A stretch of 45,000 bases of DNA from Piromyces finnis (Eukaryota > Neocallimastigomycota > Neocallimastigomycetes > Neocallimastigales > Neocallimastigaceae). The stretch lies in NCBI GenBank assembly GCA_002104945.1, contig MCFH01000108.1, forward strand, positions 1 to 45,000, in the 5' to 3' direction. Below are positions 1 to 12,119 of the stretch, one piece after another. Position 1 is the first letter of the stretch. Each line of letters begins with the position of its first letter. The position numbers and the translations under genes were made by a program. The notes under the pieces are model-generated. The model was not told the DNA's origin and did not search any database. It was given only the letters and a program-made list of their open reading frames with translations.

Positions 1-975
1 TTATGAACTATGTTGATAATGAAAATGAAAATAAATATTTAAATATTATATAAAATACATAAACTTCTTATTTTTATAATTTTCATTTAACGCTATAATA
101 TTTTTAAATAATAATAATTTTTCATTTTAATAATTTTATCAATAAATATTTAAATCCTATGAGAATATAAATACCTAATTATATTGATATAATTTATTAA
201 TTAAAAAGACAAATAATTACTAAACTAAACAATACTATTAATATATTGTATATGAAATCTGGTTTAACTGTAATAATATATTGTTTCAATTAATAAATTA
301 TGTTATTCATAATTGGAAGAAGAGTAATAAAATAACTAATGATTTAAAATACATCTTTTTCTTTTATTTAATTATAATAATTAGTAATCTTATTAAATAA
401 TTAAATTTTAAGAAAAGATACATTATCATATGGTTTTTATTAATTAAAACATAAACAATGTTTATTCATCATTACAATAATAATAAAATATCTTTATAAT
501 AATTATTATTTTTGTAATAGGAATGTAAAATAGTCACATTTATATTTTTAAAATTGTTGTAAAGTTTAAATACTATCAAATATTTTATAAGAATTACAAA
601 ATTATTCCGTTTTTTAATTCTAATACATTATAGTTTTATGCCCATATAAAATTTATCTTCTCCTGTTTTAATTCATTTTTAATACAAACTTTTTGAATAT
701 TCGTTTAATCTAATTAATTATTAAATTTTAAAAAAAGGAAAATAAAAATTAAGTATTAATATTTTTTAATAATTATAAAATATTAATAAAAGTAAATTAA
801 AGTTATATTATTAGTTCTATTATATGTATATTCTTTTTAGATTAAATAGGAACTTTTAATAATATGTTTTAACTCCTATCTTTTAAAATTTAATAACAAT
901 AATGTTGTTAATTATAAAGAATAATAACTTTAATAAAATGTAATTTTATATAGGATAGCAATTGTAATAATGGTT

Positions 976-983
976 TATAAAAG
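976..983 (+). promoter_or_regulatory. TATA-like box of pheromone-like gene A
   Basis: TATAAAAG lies 218 bases before the ATG, inside a block of about 80 bases that is almost unchanged in copy B. Conservation in both copies supports a core promoter and suggests a 5' leader of roughly 150-190 nt. Confidence 0.5.
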
Positions 984-1193
984 TATATATAAGAAGCATT
1001 TGTTTTCTTGATTATTTATTATTTTAAAATTGAATTTTATTATTTAAATCTTCTCTCAATATAATAATCGAAATTCAAAAATCAAAATTTAATAATATTT
1101 TAAAAAGATATTGCTATTATTTAAATTTAAAGTATTTAAAAAAGTAATAAATTTCATCTATATTCCACGAATATTAATCAAATAAAAAATAAA

Positions 1194-1343
1194 ATGCCAA
1201 GTTCAAATTCAAATTCCGTTTTATTAAAAGCTACTGGTGCTAGAGTTGTTGCAAATTCTATAAAATCAAAAAATGGTATAACTAAAAATAAAATTAAAAG
1301 TAACATTAATCCATATGTTACTTGTAGCTGTGTCGTTCAATGA
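1194..1343 (+). CDS. Putative lipopeptide pheromone precursor A (49 aa, CaaX)
   Basis: An intronless 49-residue reading frame starts MPSSNSNSVL and ends PYVTCSCVVQ followed by TGA. The last four residues C46-V-V-Q49 form a CaaX box; X = Gln is typical of farnesyltransferase substrates. Known fungal a-factor-like precursors are short, have no signal peptide, end in CaaX and are processed to a C-terminal prenylated, carboxymethylated peptide. Comparison with the paralogue at 12710-12862 shows the pattern expected of such a precursor: the last 15 residues (KSNINPYVTCSCVVQ) are identical while the middle has substitutions and an indel. The gene is convergent with an HMG-box gene 845 bp away. Too short for a G-protein gamma subunit, the other small CaaX protein class. 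The family assignment is inference; the reading frame, CaaX and paralogue are directly seen. Confidence 0.78.
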   Translation: MPSSNSNSVLLKATGARVVANSIKSKNGITKNKIKSNINPYVTCSCVVQ

Positions 1344-2187
1344 ACAACGAATCAAACTAATAAAAAAATAATATAAAGCCTTATTAATAATTTTAATTTT
1401 ATAAATGAATAAATAAATAAAACATTTTTTTTTACTTTTTATCAATTACTATAATTTCATAATTTTAAATATATTTTAAAATACTCACATGTATATAAAT
1501 CCTTTTATATAATAAATTTAAATAATTATAAAAATTATATTTTAATAATAAAAAAACAATAAATAAAATAAAATAAAATAAAAAAGTTTTATTCAATAAT
1601 TAAAATGGATTTTGTGTTTTTCTTATTATTAATGTATAAATATTTCATTTTACTTATTTATAAAATTATTTATTAAATAAAATATTTAAAAAAACATTTT
1701 TTTTACAATATAAAGTTCGGTAAATTTATATTGAATTATTAAAAGTAAAATTGAATATATTTAATAATTAATAGAGTTAAATTTAGATTAAAAAATTATT
1801 ATGGATATGTAATGTTTTGTTATACCATAAAAAAAAAAAAAAAAAAAAAAAAAAAGCTTAAAACATAAAACAATGAACTAGTGAAACACCTAAAACTATA
1901 ACATTCTTTAATTTATATTTTAAACATATTATATATTTAATAAGATGATAATTATTTAAAATTTCTTTATGAAATTTTTTTTTTATTTAATTTTTTATTA
2001 TATTAAAAAAATATTATAATATTAGTAATATATTTTTTTTTCATTAAAATTTATATATTTATTATAAGAATAAGTATTACAAATAAAAGTTTATTTTGTT
2101 AAATATAAAAAAAACAACCTTATTTTATTTATTTTTATAACCTTAAATTCAATATTTTATAATTTTAAATTTGAAAATATTGAATGC
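1344..2187. other. Intergenic, pheromone A to HMG A
   Basis: A+T-rich convergent intergenic sequence with a long poly(A) run near 1829-1855. No gene seen. Most of it aligns with the shared parts of 12863-14583. Confidence 0.6.
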
Positions 2188-3773
2188 TTAGATTTTTTTC
2201 TTTAAAAAATTAAGTATTTCGATAATTTCATCTCGATGTTTTATTCTATCTTCAGGTTTTATCATTTCTAAATATTTAAGGCATTTCTTCATTTTATTTT
2301 CTTTTATCATCTTTTTCATCTTACTTATAATGAATCTATAATCATGCTTATTTTTGCCTTTGGTTTGAATAAACTTGTAACCTTTATATCTGTTGAATCA
2401 TTTTGATACCATTAAAATATTAAATATATTAGAATAATATTATTAATTTAATAATTTTAATTTTATTAATAATCATATTTAATTAATTATATTATTATAA
2501 TTAAATATTAAAATATTAAAATACATAAATACATAATTGTATAAATATATACATACACATAATGATGAATTATTTTATGAATGTTTTGACGGTGAATAAA
2601 AGCGTTCTTTACCTCATCATTTTGACATTTCCATAATTCTCCAAAATATCCATTTAAAATTTTATAATTATAGTGAATTGCATTGTTTTGTTTAAAATAG
2701 TAGGTCAAGTATTTTTTAAAAATCATAAAACAATTTAATGGACGAGGTATTTTATTACCATATTTTCTTTTTTCATTGAAAATGAATGATGTGTAAATGG
2801 TTGATATTTTTTGTAAAATATCTTTATCTTTCAATAAAAACTCAACATCACAATCATTCAATTCTTCCATAAAATACAAAAGATATTCTTGATCCATTGC
2901 TTTTGCTAATCTTAATATTTCAATTCTATTTGAAGCTTGTTGAATTAATTTTCTTACTTCATTTGAAAAGTCATCATTTTCATTAGATGGAATATAATAA
3001 TAATTATAATAATCAATTTTATTATTAAAAGCGTTTTTATAAACATCAATACTGATATTATTGATATTATTATTGATATTATTATTGATATTATTGTTGA
3101 TATTATTATTGATATTATTGTTGATATTAATAATATTATTAACATTTTGATCATAATTCATAAAATCATTATTGATTACTTGATAATTAATATTTTGATT
3201 ATAATTCAATTGATCGCAATTGACTAGATTGTTGATATGGCCATTATTAATTTGACTAATATAGATTTGATTATTATTAATATTATTATTCTTATTAACA
3301 ATAGTTAAATAATTATTATAATTATTATAATTATAATTATTATTATTTTTGAGTATAAATTCATTATTGATTAAATTTCCAAAATCAATATTATTATTGA
3401 TATTTATATCACTAATAATATTATTATTATGATTAATAATATTAAAATTGTTATTAATATCAATAGCTGGAATGTAATTCACTTGATTATTATTATTTTG
3501 ATAATTATTCTTGTCATATATTGTTTTTACAGTGTTATTACCAAAATTATCAAAGAGGTAGTTAGTATTAAAAGGAAGAGAGACAATATTTGGATGGGAA
3601 GTAACCTGAATATTCTTAATATTGTTTTGAGTAAAGTTCGTCAAGGTAGGATCTAACACATCAGAGAAATTACCACTTTGAAGATTTAAAATGGAATTAT
3701 TAGAATTCTTTGAGTTTAGTATATCAAATTGTTGATAATTAATGTTATTAATATTATTAATATCGTAAAACAT
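2188..3773 (-). CDS. HMG-box (MATA_HMG-like) transcription factor A, 2 exons
   Basis: Exon 1 is 3773-2557 and exon 2 is 2389-2188; the 167-nt intron starts GTATGT and ends CAACAG. The split codon (phase 2) gives Val, and the joined protein is 472 residues. Residues about 1-270 are Asn/Ile-rich, with INNN repeats around 225-250. Residues about 275-335 are a conserved acidic/Leu-rich stretch containing NRIEILRLAKAMDQEY. The HMG box runs from about 340 to 415, opening NKIPRPLNCFMIF, with ELWKC in helix 2 and the intron near its C-terminal end. Exon 2 adds YKGYKFIQTK and a basic tail ending FLKKKI. HMG proteins of this kind act as sex determinants in Mucoromycota and Ascomycota. They bind DNA in the nucleus. 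In gut fungi and AM fungi they can also be multicopy with unknown roles. Without the intron the frame reads into a spurious YVYVYIYTI tail. Confidence 0.9.
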
Positions 3774-4260
3774 TTTTAATAATTTATTAAAAAAAGTAAA
3801 AAAAAATTGTTATTTAATTGTTAATTTATTTTCTTTTATTATTTTTAAAAAAAAAGTAAAGATAAAATAGAAAAACAAAAACAAAAAAACAAAAAAAAAA
3901 AAAAGAAAACGAATTTTTATACTTGAATTTTTAACTTTTTTTGTGTCATCTATTTCTTTTAGAATAGTCCAATAATACAAAAATAAAGGTATACAAATTT
4001 CGAAATAAATAAGATTTTAAACTATTTTTAACCTATTTAAACTTTTATTAATCAATTGTAGTTTATTTTGAAAATTAATTAATAGAAAGTTTTTAAGCAT
4101 TAAACTTTATTTCTGTTTAACTATATTACACAGTCGATTTTAACATTTTTAAAGCATTAGAGTTTAAATTTTAAAAACCTTTCTATTTTCAAATTTACAA
4201 TATTTAATTTTAGTTTTAAAGTAAAAAATCAAATAATTAAAGTCATTATTATGAGACATA
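3774..4260 (-). promoter_or_regulatory. Conserved upstream region of HMG gene A
   Basis: About 480 bp upstream of the start codon is nearly the same in front of HMG genes B (16227-16735) and C (41117-41625). It contains a TATAAAAA motif on the minus strand (3914-3921), about 140 bases from the ATG, and homopurine A-runs. All three copies keep the TATA-like motif at similar distance, supporting a shared promoter. Confidence 0.55.
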
Positions 4261-4484
4261 GTACTTAAAATATAAAAATAAAATTAATAATCTATTTTTA
4301 ATTTTTTTTATCAATGGGATACTTTATATATTCTCGAATCAAAATATCGTAACATCAATTTAAATATTAATAAAAAATCTTTACATTACAATATTCATTC
4401 ATTTAAAAATATTACTTGATTATATTATTCAATTTTTTATATAGTTATACTATATTATTAACTATTTTTATAATGTATAAGAAA

Positions 4485-5276
4485 GTAAATGTAAATATAT
4501 AACAAATATAAGAACATGTAATGTAAAAGAATAATGTAGATGTATAATCCATATAATTCTTATAATTGGTCAATTAATTATAAAGTAAGCCTCATTAGTA
4601 TAAATAGACTAGGGAATAATTGTTATTAAGAAGGCTTCTTGTTTTAATAGTAAAAAACGACAGAGTTAACGTTTTAGTATTTAGATAGAATAGAAATATT
4701 GGAACGTAATAAACAAAGTTATTAATAAAACATATATTATTTAAAATTAAATTCTTTCTAAAAAATTAACTTATATTACTTAATTTATCACATGATTATA
4801 AAAATATAATAAATACATTAATGTACTAAATAAAATGTACTAAAGAAACTACATAATAATCTATTCTAATATTACATTAATCTATGTTTATATAACATTT
4901 ATGGTAATATTCAATTATATAGGTTTTTATTTTCATTTTACAAAATATTTGATATAAACATTTAAATATGAAATTGAATACTTTAAATAATAAAAATGAT
5001 TTTAAATAGAAATAAAAGGTAGCTAATAGCGAGACCTATTAGACATATTAATTTCATATCAGAATTGATATAGGGTTAATTTTAGAATTTTAACTTTAAA
5101 TGATAAACTATTTAAAATTAACTATAAACAAGAAGCATTTTTAATAATAATTACTCTACTCTATTTATATAAACGAGCCTTATCGTTGATCATTTGTTAT
5201 TCAACGATAAGGCCGGAACTCTAGGGATTATACATCTACATTACGTATTCTTATATTTGTCAAATATTTACATTTC
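4485..5276. mobile_element. MITE-like element with ~150-bp imperfect terminal inverted repeats
   Basis: The left arm (about 4485-4645) read in reverse complement matches the right arm (about 5126-5277). Shared blocks include GGATTATACATCTACATTA, TCTTATATTTG and AACAAGAAGC. No transposase frame is present inside. The right arm contains a perfect 12-bp hairpin (5178-5189 with 5201-5212). Partial relatives occur at 23160-23680. Boundaries are approximate and no target-site duplication was established. Confidence 0.6.
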
Positions 5277-5739
5277 ATTATTTCACATTGTAGAAATAAT
5301 TATTATTAAAATCATATACTATATTTCATATAGAGATATAGGGATGTAGTATAAATTAATTGTAGTATATTATTAAGTTTTAGAAAGGCAAAAATCACCT
5401 ACTATTATTTAATTATAATAAAGAAAAGAGTTTATTATATTTAGTTTTTTTATGTTTAAGTAAAAAAAAAAATACATTTACAAATATCTTAATCAAAAAA
5501 GGTAAAAGGAAAAACTCATAAAATTACAATTATGCCAGAATTAAAAAATATTTTTTAATAAAGTGTTTTTAATATATATTTATTATTTTTTTATTTTATT
5601 TTATAGTTTTAATAAACTAATGTAATTTATTATAATTATTATTTTGGTTTTAAAGAATTATATTAGTTAACACAAACTAATTCCAGAATATATATCTATT
5701 TATTTAAAATGCAAATTAAGTATTTAACAATATATATAT

Positions 5740-5941
5740 AATCTTTAATATATATAATTATTATAGTTTCTTATATTTGCGATCTTATTTGAATTTCCTT
5801 TATATTTATTATTAGTATTGCTTTATTATATTGTTTTTAAATAAATTATACATATAAATCATATAATAACAATAATGCTTATATAAAAATATTAACAAAA
5901 AAAAAATTAAAATTTTATATTTTATTTTTGTTATTGTGCTC

Positions 5942-5988
<47 letters not shown>

Positions 5989-7676
5989 TTTGTCTTTTAT
6001 ATGATAAATTATTTATTTCTAATACTAAAATTATTATTTTTTATTAATAATAATATATAATGTAAATAGATATTCCTTTTTAGTTTTATACTGTATATTA
6101 TTTGTATTACCCACCAATCCCTCTTCTCTTGGTAAATAGGTAAATACTTTAAATATTGTCATTTTTATTTTGTTTTACATAATCAATATATATCAAGCAT
6201 TGTCTTTTTTATTTTGCTATAAAATAAATAGCTAAAAAGGAAATATTTATGTTTAATATGGAATATCACTTGATATCGTTTGATTTACTATAGAGTAATT
6301 ATATATAAAAAAAAAAGCAATATTATAGAAATACTTTAATATCTATCAATTTACTTATTTGTATTAATTTAATGTATTTGTATTAAATATTTATTAGTTT
6401 AGAATCAAGCCACAAATTGTATATAAGGAAGAAAATTTTTCATGGCTATAATGTATCATATGAATTTAAATAATATTATTTGATTATACTTCATTACTAG
6501 ATGCTTAGATGTACCTTCCATTATTGATTTAATTTTATTTTACACCAAATATCAAAATTTTACTTGATAATTTGAAGATGTATATAGAATAGAAAAAAGA
6601 CATTTTATATTATTTTATATAGTGTATAATATAGAAATATTATAATGTAATTGTTTAATATATCATAATATAATATAATATAAAATAATATTAAATAGAA
6701 TAGAATAAAATACAAATGCTATTATATATATATTCTATATAGCTAATGAATTACCATTATTTGATATAATATAATAATTAAAAAATATTATAATATATTA
6801 TTTATTTTATTAAATAGATTTTTTTTCTTTTGTTTATTTACTTCATTAATAATTCTGATATATCAATTAAAAAATTGAAAAGCCATATATCTATAAACTC
6901 TGGAAAACAATTAAAATAATAAATTATACATAATTGTTTTTATACAGTCGCAATTTATAATGACCATAATTCATAAATAAAATATTAAAATTCCGTTGTA
7001 GTTATAATAAATAATTTTTATTCAATTTATTATAATCCTATTTATATTTTATTAAATTATAATAATATTTCAAAATTTTACTTTTATTTTAAAATATGTT
7101 ATTGAAATAGTAATTAAATTGTTTAATAAAATAAAGATATTTAAATATAATTAACCTTGTAATCTTGTATCCCATCACATTAATTAGGTCGAGAACCAGA
7201 CTGCCGGTATTAAATAATTAAATTTTGATTATTTTGACATGAAATTTAAATTTTTATATAATATTAGTTAAATTAAAGCCAATATTTTTTAAAAAAACAA
7301 AAATCTTTGGTAAAACGTAAAACGATATATCAATATATCTTTTGAAGTTATTTAATTTAGTTTAAAACTTTAATTCTATTTGTTTTATTTAATTTGTTTT
7401 TTTTACAGTATATAGTATATAAGAAATAGAACGTATTATTATTAAACTTTTTTATATATGATTTTTAATATTTTAATTTAATCAAGGTTATGAAATAATC
7501 TACTAAATGATTTATTTAATGTATTCGAATTATTAAAATTCATCCATTCGATTAATGTTGTTCAGTTAAATTTCTATATTATTTTTATTGTTAATGAAAA
7601 TTTTATAATAGTTGCTATTTCGCTATTTCTACTACTACTACTACTACTACTAATAATAATAATAATAATAATAATA
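5740..7676 (+). repeat. Orphan copy of homeodomain-gene upstream region
   Basis: This stretch is nearly identical to 24270-26180, the upstream region of homeodomain gene 2, differing by only scattered single bases and short indels. It ends in the same ACT/AAT microsatellite (7629-7676). It then jumps to unrelated sequence, so no homeodomain gene follows. It includes the conserved GC-rich island at 7189-7214. A microsatellite (ATT)n lies at 5943-5987. Confidence 0.85.
7189..7214. promoter_or_regulatory. Conserved GC-rich island TCGAGAACCAGAC..GCC.GTATTAAA (copy 1)
   Basis: The core TCGAGAACCAGAC, then TGCC/CGCC and GTATTAAA, occurs in all four homeodomain upstream regions (also 18559, 25710, 32405). 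In the three intact cassettes it sits about 1.06-1.15 kb before the ATG. It stands out in near-pure A+T DNA. Function unknown; a binding site or a small RNA remnant are both possible. Confidence 0.4.
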
Positions 7677-9471
7677 AAATATTACTCTTTAAAAAAAATA
7701 TTTTTTTGATTCATATACATCAACTATATTTGACTGTAAATATTTTTACTTTAGGTATATTTAAAGAAATATCTGATATTAATTCCATTTTATAATAATT
7801 TAAAATATAATCCATTTTAATTAATTTGCTGAATTTTCAAAAAAAGTAAAGTATATGTAATTGAAAAATATAGATGTTTTTAGGTTGGTTGAAAAAGAAT
7901 AAAATAAATAATGTATACATAACACGTATTAAATAACTATTTAATGTATACATAATAATCATTTTTTAATAATTATGAATATTCTAATGACACATAGTTT
8001 TATTCGTCTATATCATATATTTATGAACATACGTGACTGTTTATAAAAAAAATTATTAATAATTATATGTCATATAATTTATATAACTTACGAAAAGAAT
8101 ATTTAATAATTGTTTATAATTTATAATTATAACTTGTAATAATGCTCTTATTCCATCGGCAAATTTCAAAAAACGTCCTATTCTAAGTAATCTAATAGTT
8201 AAAAAGATATTTGACCTTTGAATATTCAATGAAAAAATTAAGCTTAGGTAAGAAAGAACAAAAATTATTAAACAAAGATTTCTCCAACGATCATGGAAGA
8301 AATTCTTGAATCCATAAGATATAAAAGATAATAAAACTTCAATAATATAAATTACAAGAAATATATATTTAGATATATTTTGAATATCATTTTCTAATTG
8401 ACTTTGATCAAAATGACCTAATGAATGAATGATTACATTTATCAATAATACGAAAAATATAATGGTATCATATTTGGATGATTCAAGAAAATTTCTAATT
8501 TTGATACACCATTTGTTTTTAGAATGTGGAATGTTTTTATATGGTTTTTTAGTGATTAATAATTTAACATATTCATGAATTTTCTTTTGATTACTATTTA
8601 AATCCTAAAAATGAAAAATTAAATAAAATAATTAATTATATCAAAAAGTATTAAATTATTAAATTAGTATTTAATTATATAAATATATATAAATATGTAA
8701 ATTAAAGTTTACATTAATTCCTTTTAATATATTGGAATTTCTCTTGATACCATCATAAACTAAAACTTGTATCTCTTGCTATATCAATGAAACCACCAAG
8801 AATACTTTTAAGAAATTTTAATGTTTGAACTTGAATCTTAAATTCATTTGGTATATTTTCATTTTCAGCCATTATTTTATTTTGGAAAAAGCTAATAATA
8901 ATAGAAACTAAAATATTTGAAAGAAAGAATGAACCTATAATTACTACTTTTGTTATTTTATTAATAATAACAAAATAAATAGATTAATTAATATATAAAC
9001 AATTTTTTTTAATTATTATTATTATTTAAATATTAAAGAATTATTTATAAATATTTTCTAAATATTATAATTAAATTATAAGTCGTATTTACTGAAAACT
9101 ACTATTATAATAACATATCTTATTCCCCTTGCTCTAACACAAGAAATTTCAGTATTAGTCCAACTATCTAATGTAAATAATTGAACAATTAATAATATAG
9201 AATTAAATATATTGTCGAAATTTTCATCAGAAACTCCATCTTCAAAATTCATTTTACCAGAAAATAATTGAAATCCAAATGTGGCAAATATTATAACAAA
9301 AATAATCCAAATAATAAATAAACATAATTGTTTCAGAAAAGAATCCTTAATAACAATAAATAAAAATTGAGATTGTTTTGAGTATCTACTAATTCGTAAA
9401 ATTCTCAAAGATCTTAAAATTCTAAAAACAAATAAACCATCATTAGATGTTATGATAAATTGAATAATTAT

Positions 9472-9483
9472 TGATAGAATGGT
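9472..9483. repeat. Left target-site duplication of LINE
   Basis: TGATAGAATGGT is repeated exactly at 10366-10377. Removing the insert plus one copy rejoins the channel S3 segment in frame (FTILS to IIIQF). Confidence 0.88.
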
Positions 9484-10365
9484 ATTCAATTCAGTGATGA
9501 AAACCCTATCAGAATTGCTATTGTCAGTAATAGAGTTACTCCTGATTGCCCTTGTGTCTGTCCATGTTGCCGATAGGATGAACAATCTTTTTATCATTGG
9601 ATTTTAGAATGACCTGCATTCTCTGAATAAAGAACTTATTCACTCAGCTTTCTTGACGATCTTTTTACCCTTTTTCCCAATAAATATAATAATCAATTCA
9701 TCACTTACTTACTCCCTGAAATAGAAGTAAGAAAAATAATTTATAATTCTGTTTTTACGTTTCTTCTTGGTGGAATTTTAGCTTATGATGAGCTACAAAT
9801 AGATAAGGCGGAACAAAGACATTTGAATGAACAGCTTTACAGTTCATTGGGGTCTCATATTCCATAGGTAGTGGGTCTCGCGACTTTTCTTACTATACCA
9901 ATCCCTATCATTAGTAGTTCAATGAAGCTACTTTTTGATAGGTTTAGTAAGACATCTAACGTCATCAAGAGCGCTGACGTCGTATCGATATGGCAAAGGA
10001 GCATTCCTAATGTTCCATACACAGGGTTCAATGTTTATATTTCTTCGAATGAAAACATTATGAGCTAATGGGAGAGTTTAGTGGACACCACACTATCATA
10101 CCTGATGTTACTTCTCTTTTTTATTTCATTTAATTTATTAGGTAGGGACCAATCCCACACAGTACGAATTACAGAGTTCATTGAACATTTATGCAACTTT
10201 AATAATTATTTTATTTTATTTTATATATATATAAATATATTTTATTTTTTTTATTTATTATTTATTATATCAATATGTATTATCACTTAATATAATGTAA
10301 TATCACAAATTAAATAAATACAAAAAGTGTATTCTTTTCCAAGTCTAAAAAAAAAAAAAAAAACC
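9484..10365 (+). mobile_element. 5'-truncated non-LTR retrotransposon (LINE) remnant with poly(A)
   Basis: The insert is markedly richer in G+C than its surroundings and lies antisense to the channel gene. Its plus-strand frame begins SDENPIRIAIVSNRVTPDCP and continues with CPCCR.DEQSFYHWILE.PAF, where dots are stops. This resembles the zinc-knuckle region C-terminal to LINE-type reverse transcriptases (C-x-x-C ... H ... C). A further readable stretch contains LLGGILAYDELQIDKAEQ, and another contains PIPIISSSMKLLFDRFSK. A poly(A) run (about 10347-10363) abuts the 3' target-site duplication. The reverse transcriptase core is absent, so this is a dead 5'-truncated copy. Element family beyond LINE-like is not assigned. 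Confidence 0.85.
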
Positions 10366-10377
10366 TGATAGAATGGT
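10366..10377. repeat. Right target-site duplication of LINE
   Basis: Exact match to 9472-9483, immediately after the poly(A) run and two C residues. Confidence 0.88.
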
Positions 10378-12119
10378 GAATATATAATCAATAATGTTGT
10401 ATCCATATTGCTTTACATAACCAATGGGATTTAACATGATTAATTTACATATCCTTTCCACTATAAATATTACAACGCATACTTTTGATAAATTGTCAAT
10501 AATTTTTTTATCCTTTTCTGTACTATCTTTATTAATACAACAGGCATTAATAGTATCAACCATAATAACTATCATCATAAATGAATCCCATTTTATATTA
10601 TTTATAATACGATTAAATATTTTTTGACAAGAAGGAATGAATTTTAATTTTCTTAATCTCATCATAAATTTACAATTTATAAATTCATAGATTAGTATCT
10701 TAATTTTTGAAAATTTCAAATTTTCTTGATCTCTTTTAATGCTTTTATTAGATTTAACTACAATAGAAATTTCATTATTATTATTTTTTTTAAAATTATT
10801 AATTGAACTATTTTTATATTCTTCCTCAATTTCATCAACTAAGTTGTTTGAAAAAACACCAATGATGAGTTGTAATATAAACAAATTTCCAATGATGATA
10901 ACTATTATATAATAGAATGAACCAAAATAGTTAGTTCCATCTGAAGTCATGTATAACATTTCACTCCATCCAACTTTTGTTATAAATCATTGAAAATTTA
11001 TATACAATAATTTTAATATAAATTATTACCATGAATAGGATGTATATTTTTATTATTTTATTTATAGATTTACTTGAAAAATAGATGAAAAGACATAAAA
11101 AATATTATCAAATTCAATGGTATCATAGTATAAATTATAATATGTTTTACTACATGTATAGCCTAAAGGGCATTGTTAACCTTTTGAATTTGTGGGTGAA
11201 TAAATTTAATATAAAATGTGGATTATTTTTATTTTATTTTTATTTTTATATTTATTAAACTTTTTAAAAAATAACAAAGAAAACTTTTTAATTAAAAAAT
11301 TGACCAATAAACATTCAAAATCAATAATTAAAAGTTTACTAAAACACTTTTAAATGAATTGATGAATTGTTATCTTTTAATTATATAATGTTATTATTAT
11401 TAAAGCTTTATAATATTTTAATATTGATAAATTGTATTTCTCTATGAATATTTAATATATTTTATTAACTAATTAATTAAATTAACTAATACTAATACTT
11501 TTAATATTACTATTAATATATTAATATATTATATTGCTATTAAAAGTTTACTTTAAATTTAAAAGAAATGTTGAGTATTTTTATTATGCCATTTAAATAA
11601 AAATAAAATAGGATTATTAAATATTTTATAGGATATACCACCAATACCATTTAAATTATAATATCTTAACTATATTAAATATTAATATCAAAGAATATTA
11701 AAATAATATATAAATACTAATAAGATTTTTTAAAATAAAAAATAATATATGAAATTTGGTTTAACTGTAATAATACATTGTTTCAATTATTAAGTCATGT
11801 TATTCATAGTTTAAATATTAATATATGATTTGAAATACATCCTTTTCTTTTATTTAATTATAATAGTAATTAGTAACCTTAATAAATAATTTAACTTTTA
11901 AAAGATAACACTATCGTATGATTTTTAATAAATAAAAATTAAAATATTTACAATATTAACATATCAATAATAATAATAATAAAATATCTTTATAATAATT
12001 ATTATTTTTGTAATAGGAATGTAAAATAGTCACATTTATATTTTTAAAATTGATAAAAAGTTAAATACTATTAAATAATCTATAAGAATTACAAAATTAT
12101 TTCGTTTTTTAATTCTAAT

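Larger units (their letters stand above)
245..4260. repeat. Cassette P-A (pheromone-like + HMG gene), segmental duplicate
   Basis: This block contains the pheromone-like gene (plus) and HMG gene (minus) in convergent orientation. It aligns by eye with 11748-16735. Shared parts are the 950-bp upstream region of the peptide gene, the gene itself, its 3' flank, the HMG gene, and about 480 bp upstream of the HMG start. Between the two genes, copy A lacks roughly 900 bp that copy B has. Bases 1-245 left of the block are A+T-rich with no gene seen. The left end of the cassette may lie outside the window. Confidence 0.8.
8092..11175 (-). pseudogene. Broken four-domain voltage-gated calcium channel (Cch1/CaV-like)
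   Basis: Readable pieces, in gene order, are as follows. Bases 11175-11074 encode an outer-pore segment with CPLGYTC and FDNIFYVFSSIFQ. Bases about 10994-10366 encode a pore helix with GWSEMLYMT, an S6, a linker, and S1-S3 of the next domain. Bases 9483-9093 encode S4 with spaced arginines (RILRSLRILRISR), S5 and a pore loop LFTLDSWT. Bases 8947-8713 encode S6. Bases 8604-8092 encode S1-S4 of a third domain, with RLLRIGRFLKF. This order fits domains I (end), II and III (start) of a plasma-membrane Ca2+ channel. Inactivating features are a LINE insertion at 9484-10365, a frameshift near 8770 after GGFIDIAR, no AG at the expected acceptor before 10994, and loss of both ends. The GTAAGT donor after 8092 has no following exon, because the duplicated block ending at 7676 begins there. 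Confidence 0.87.

Noticed and set aside
1194-1343. CaaX peptide considered as a G-protein gamma subunit or small GTPase tail
   Set aside because: Only 49 residues, intronless, without the gamma-subunit helix; no upstream exon with GTPase motifs was seen.
2954-3154. 66-residue minus-strand Ile-rich frame inside HMG gene A (likewise 15353-15541 and 40303-40491)
   Set aside because: Out-of-frame shadow of the INNN-coding repeat in the real HMG genes; composition is a direct result of the ATT repeat.
5943-5987. Regular ATT spacing considered as a CRISPR-like array
   Set aside because: Simple trinucleotide microsatellite with no spacers; the genome is eukaryotic.
7180-7225. GC-rich island considered as a tRNA B-box
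   Set aside because: GGTCGAGAACC lacks the B-box pattern and no cloverleaf could be drawn in the flanks.
9871-10290. Two plus-strand frames that first looked like a membrane protein gene
   Set aside because: They lie inside the LINE insert, between its reverse-transcriptase-like zinc-knuckle stretch and its poly(A) tail, and are interrupted by stops; better read as element remnants.
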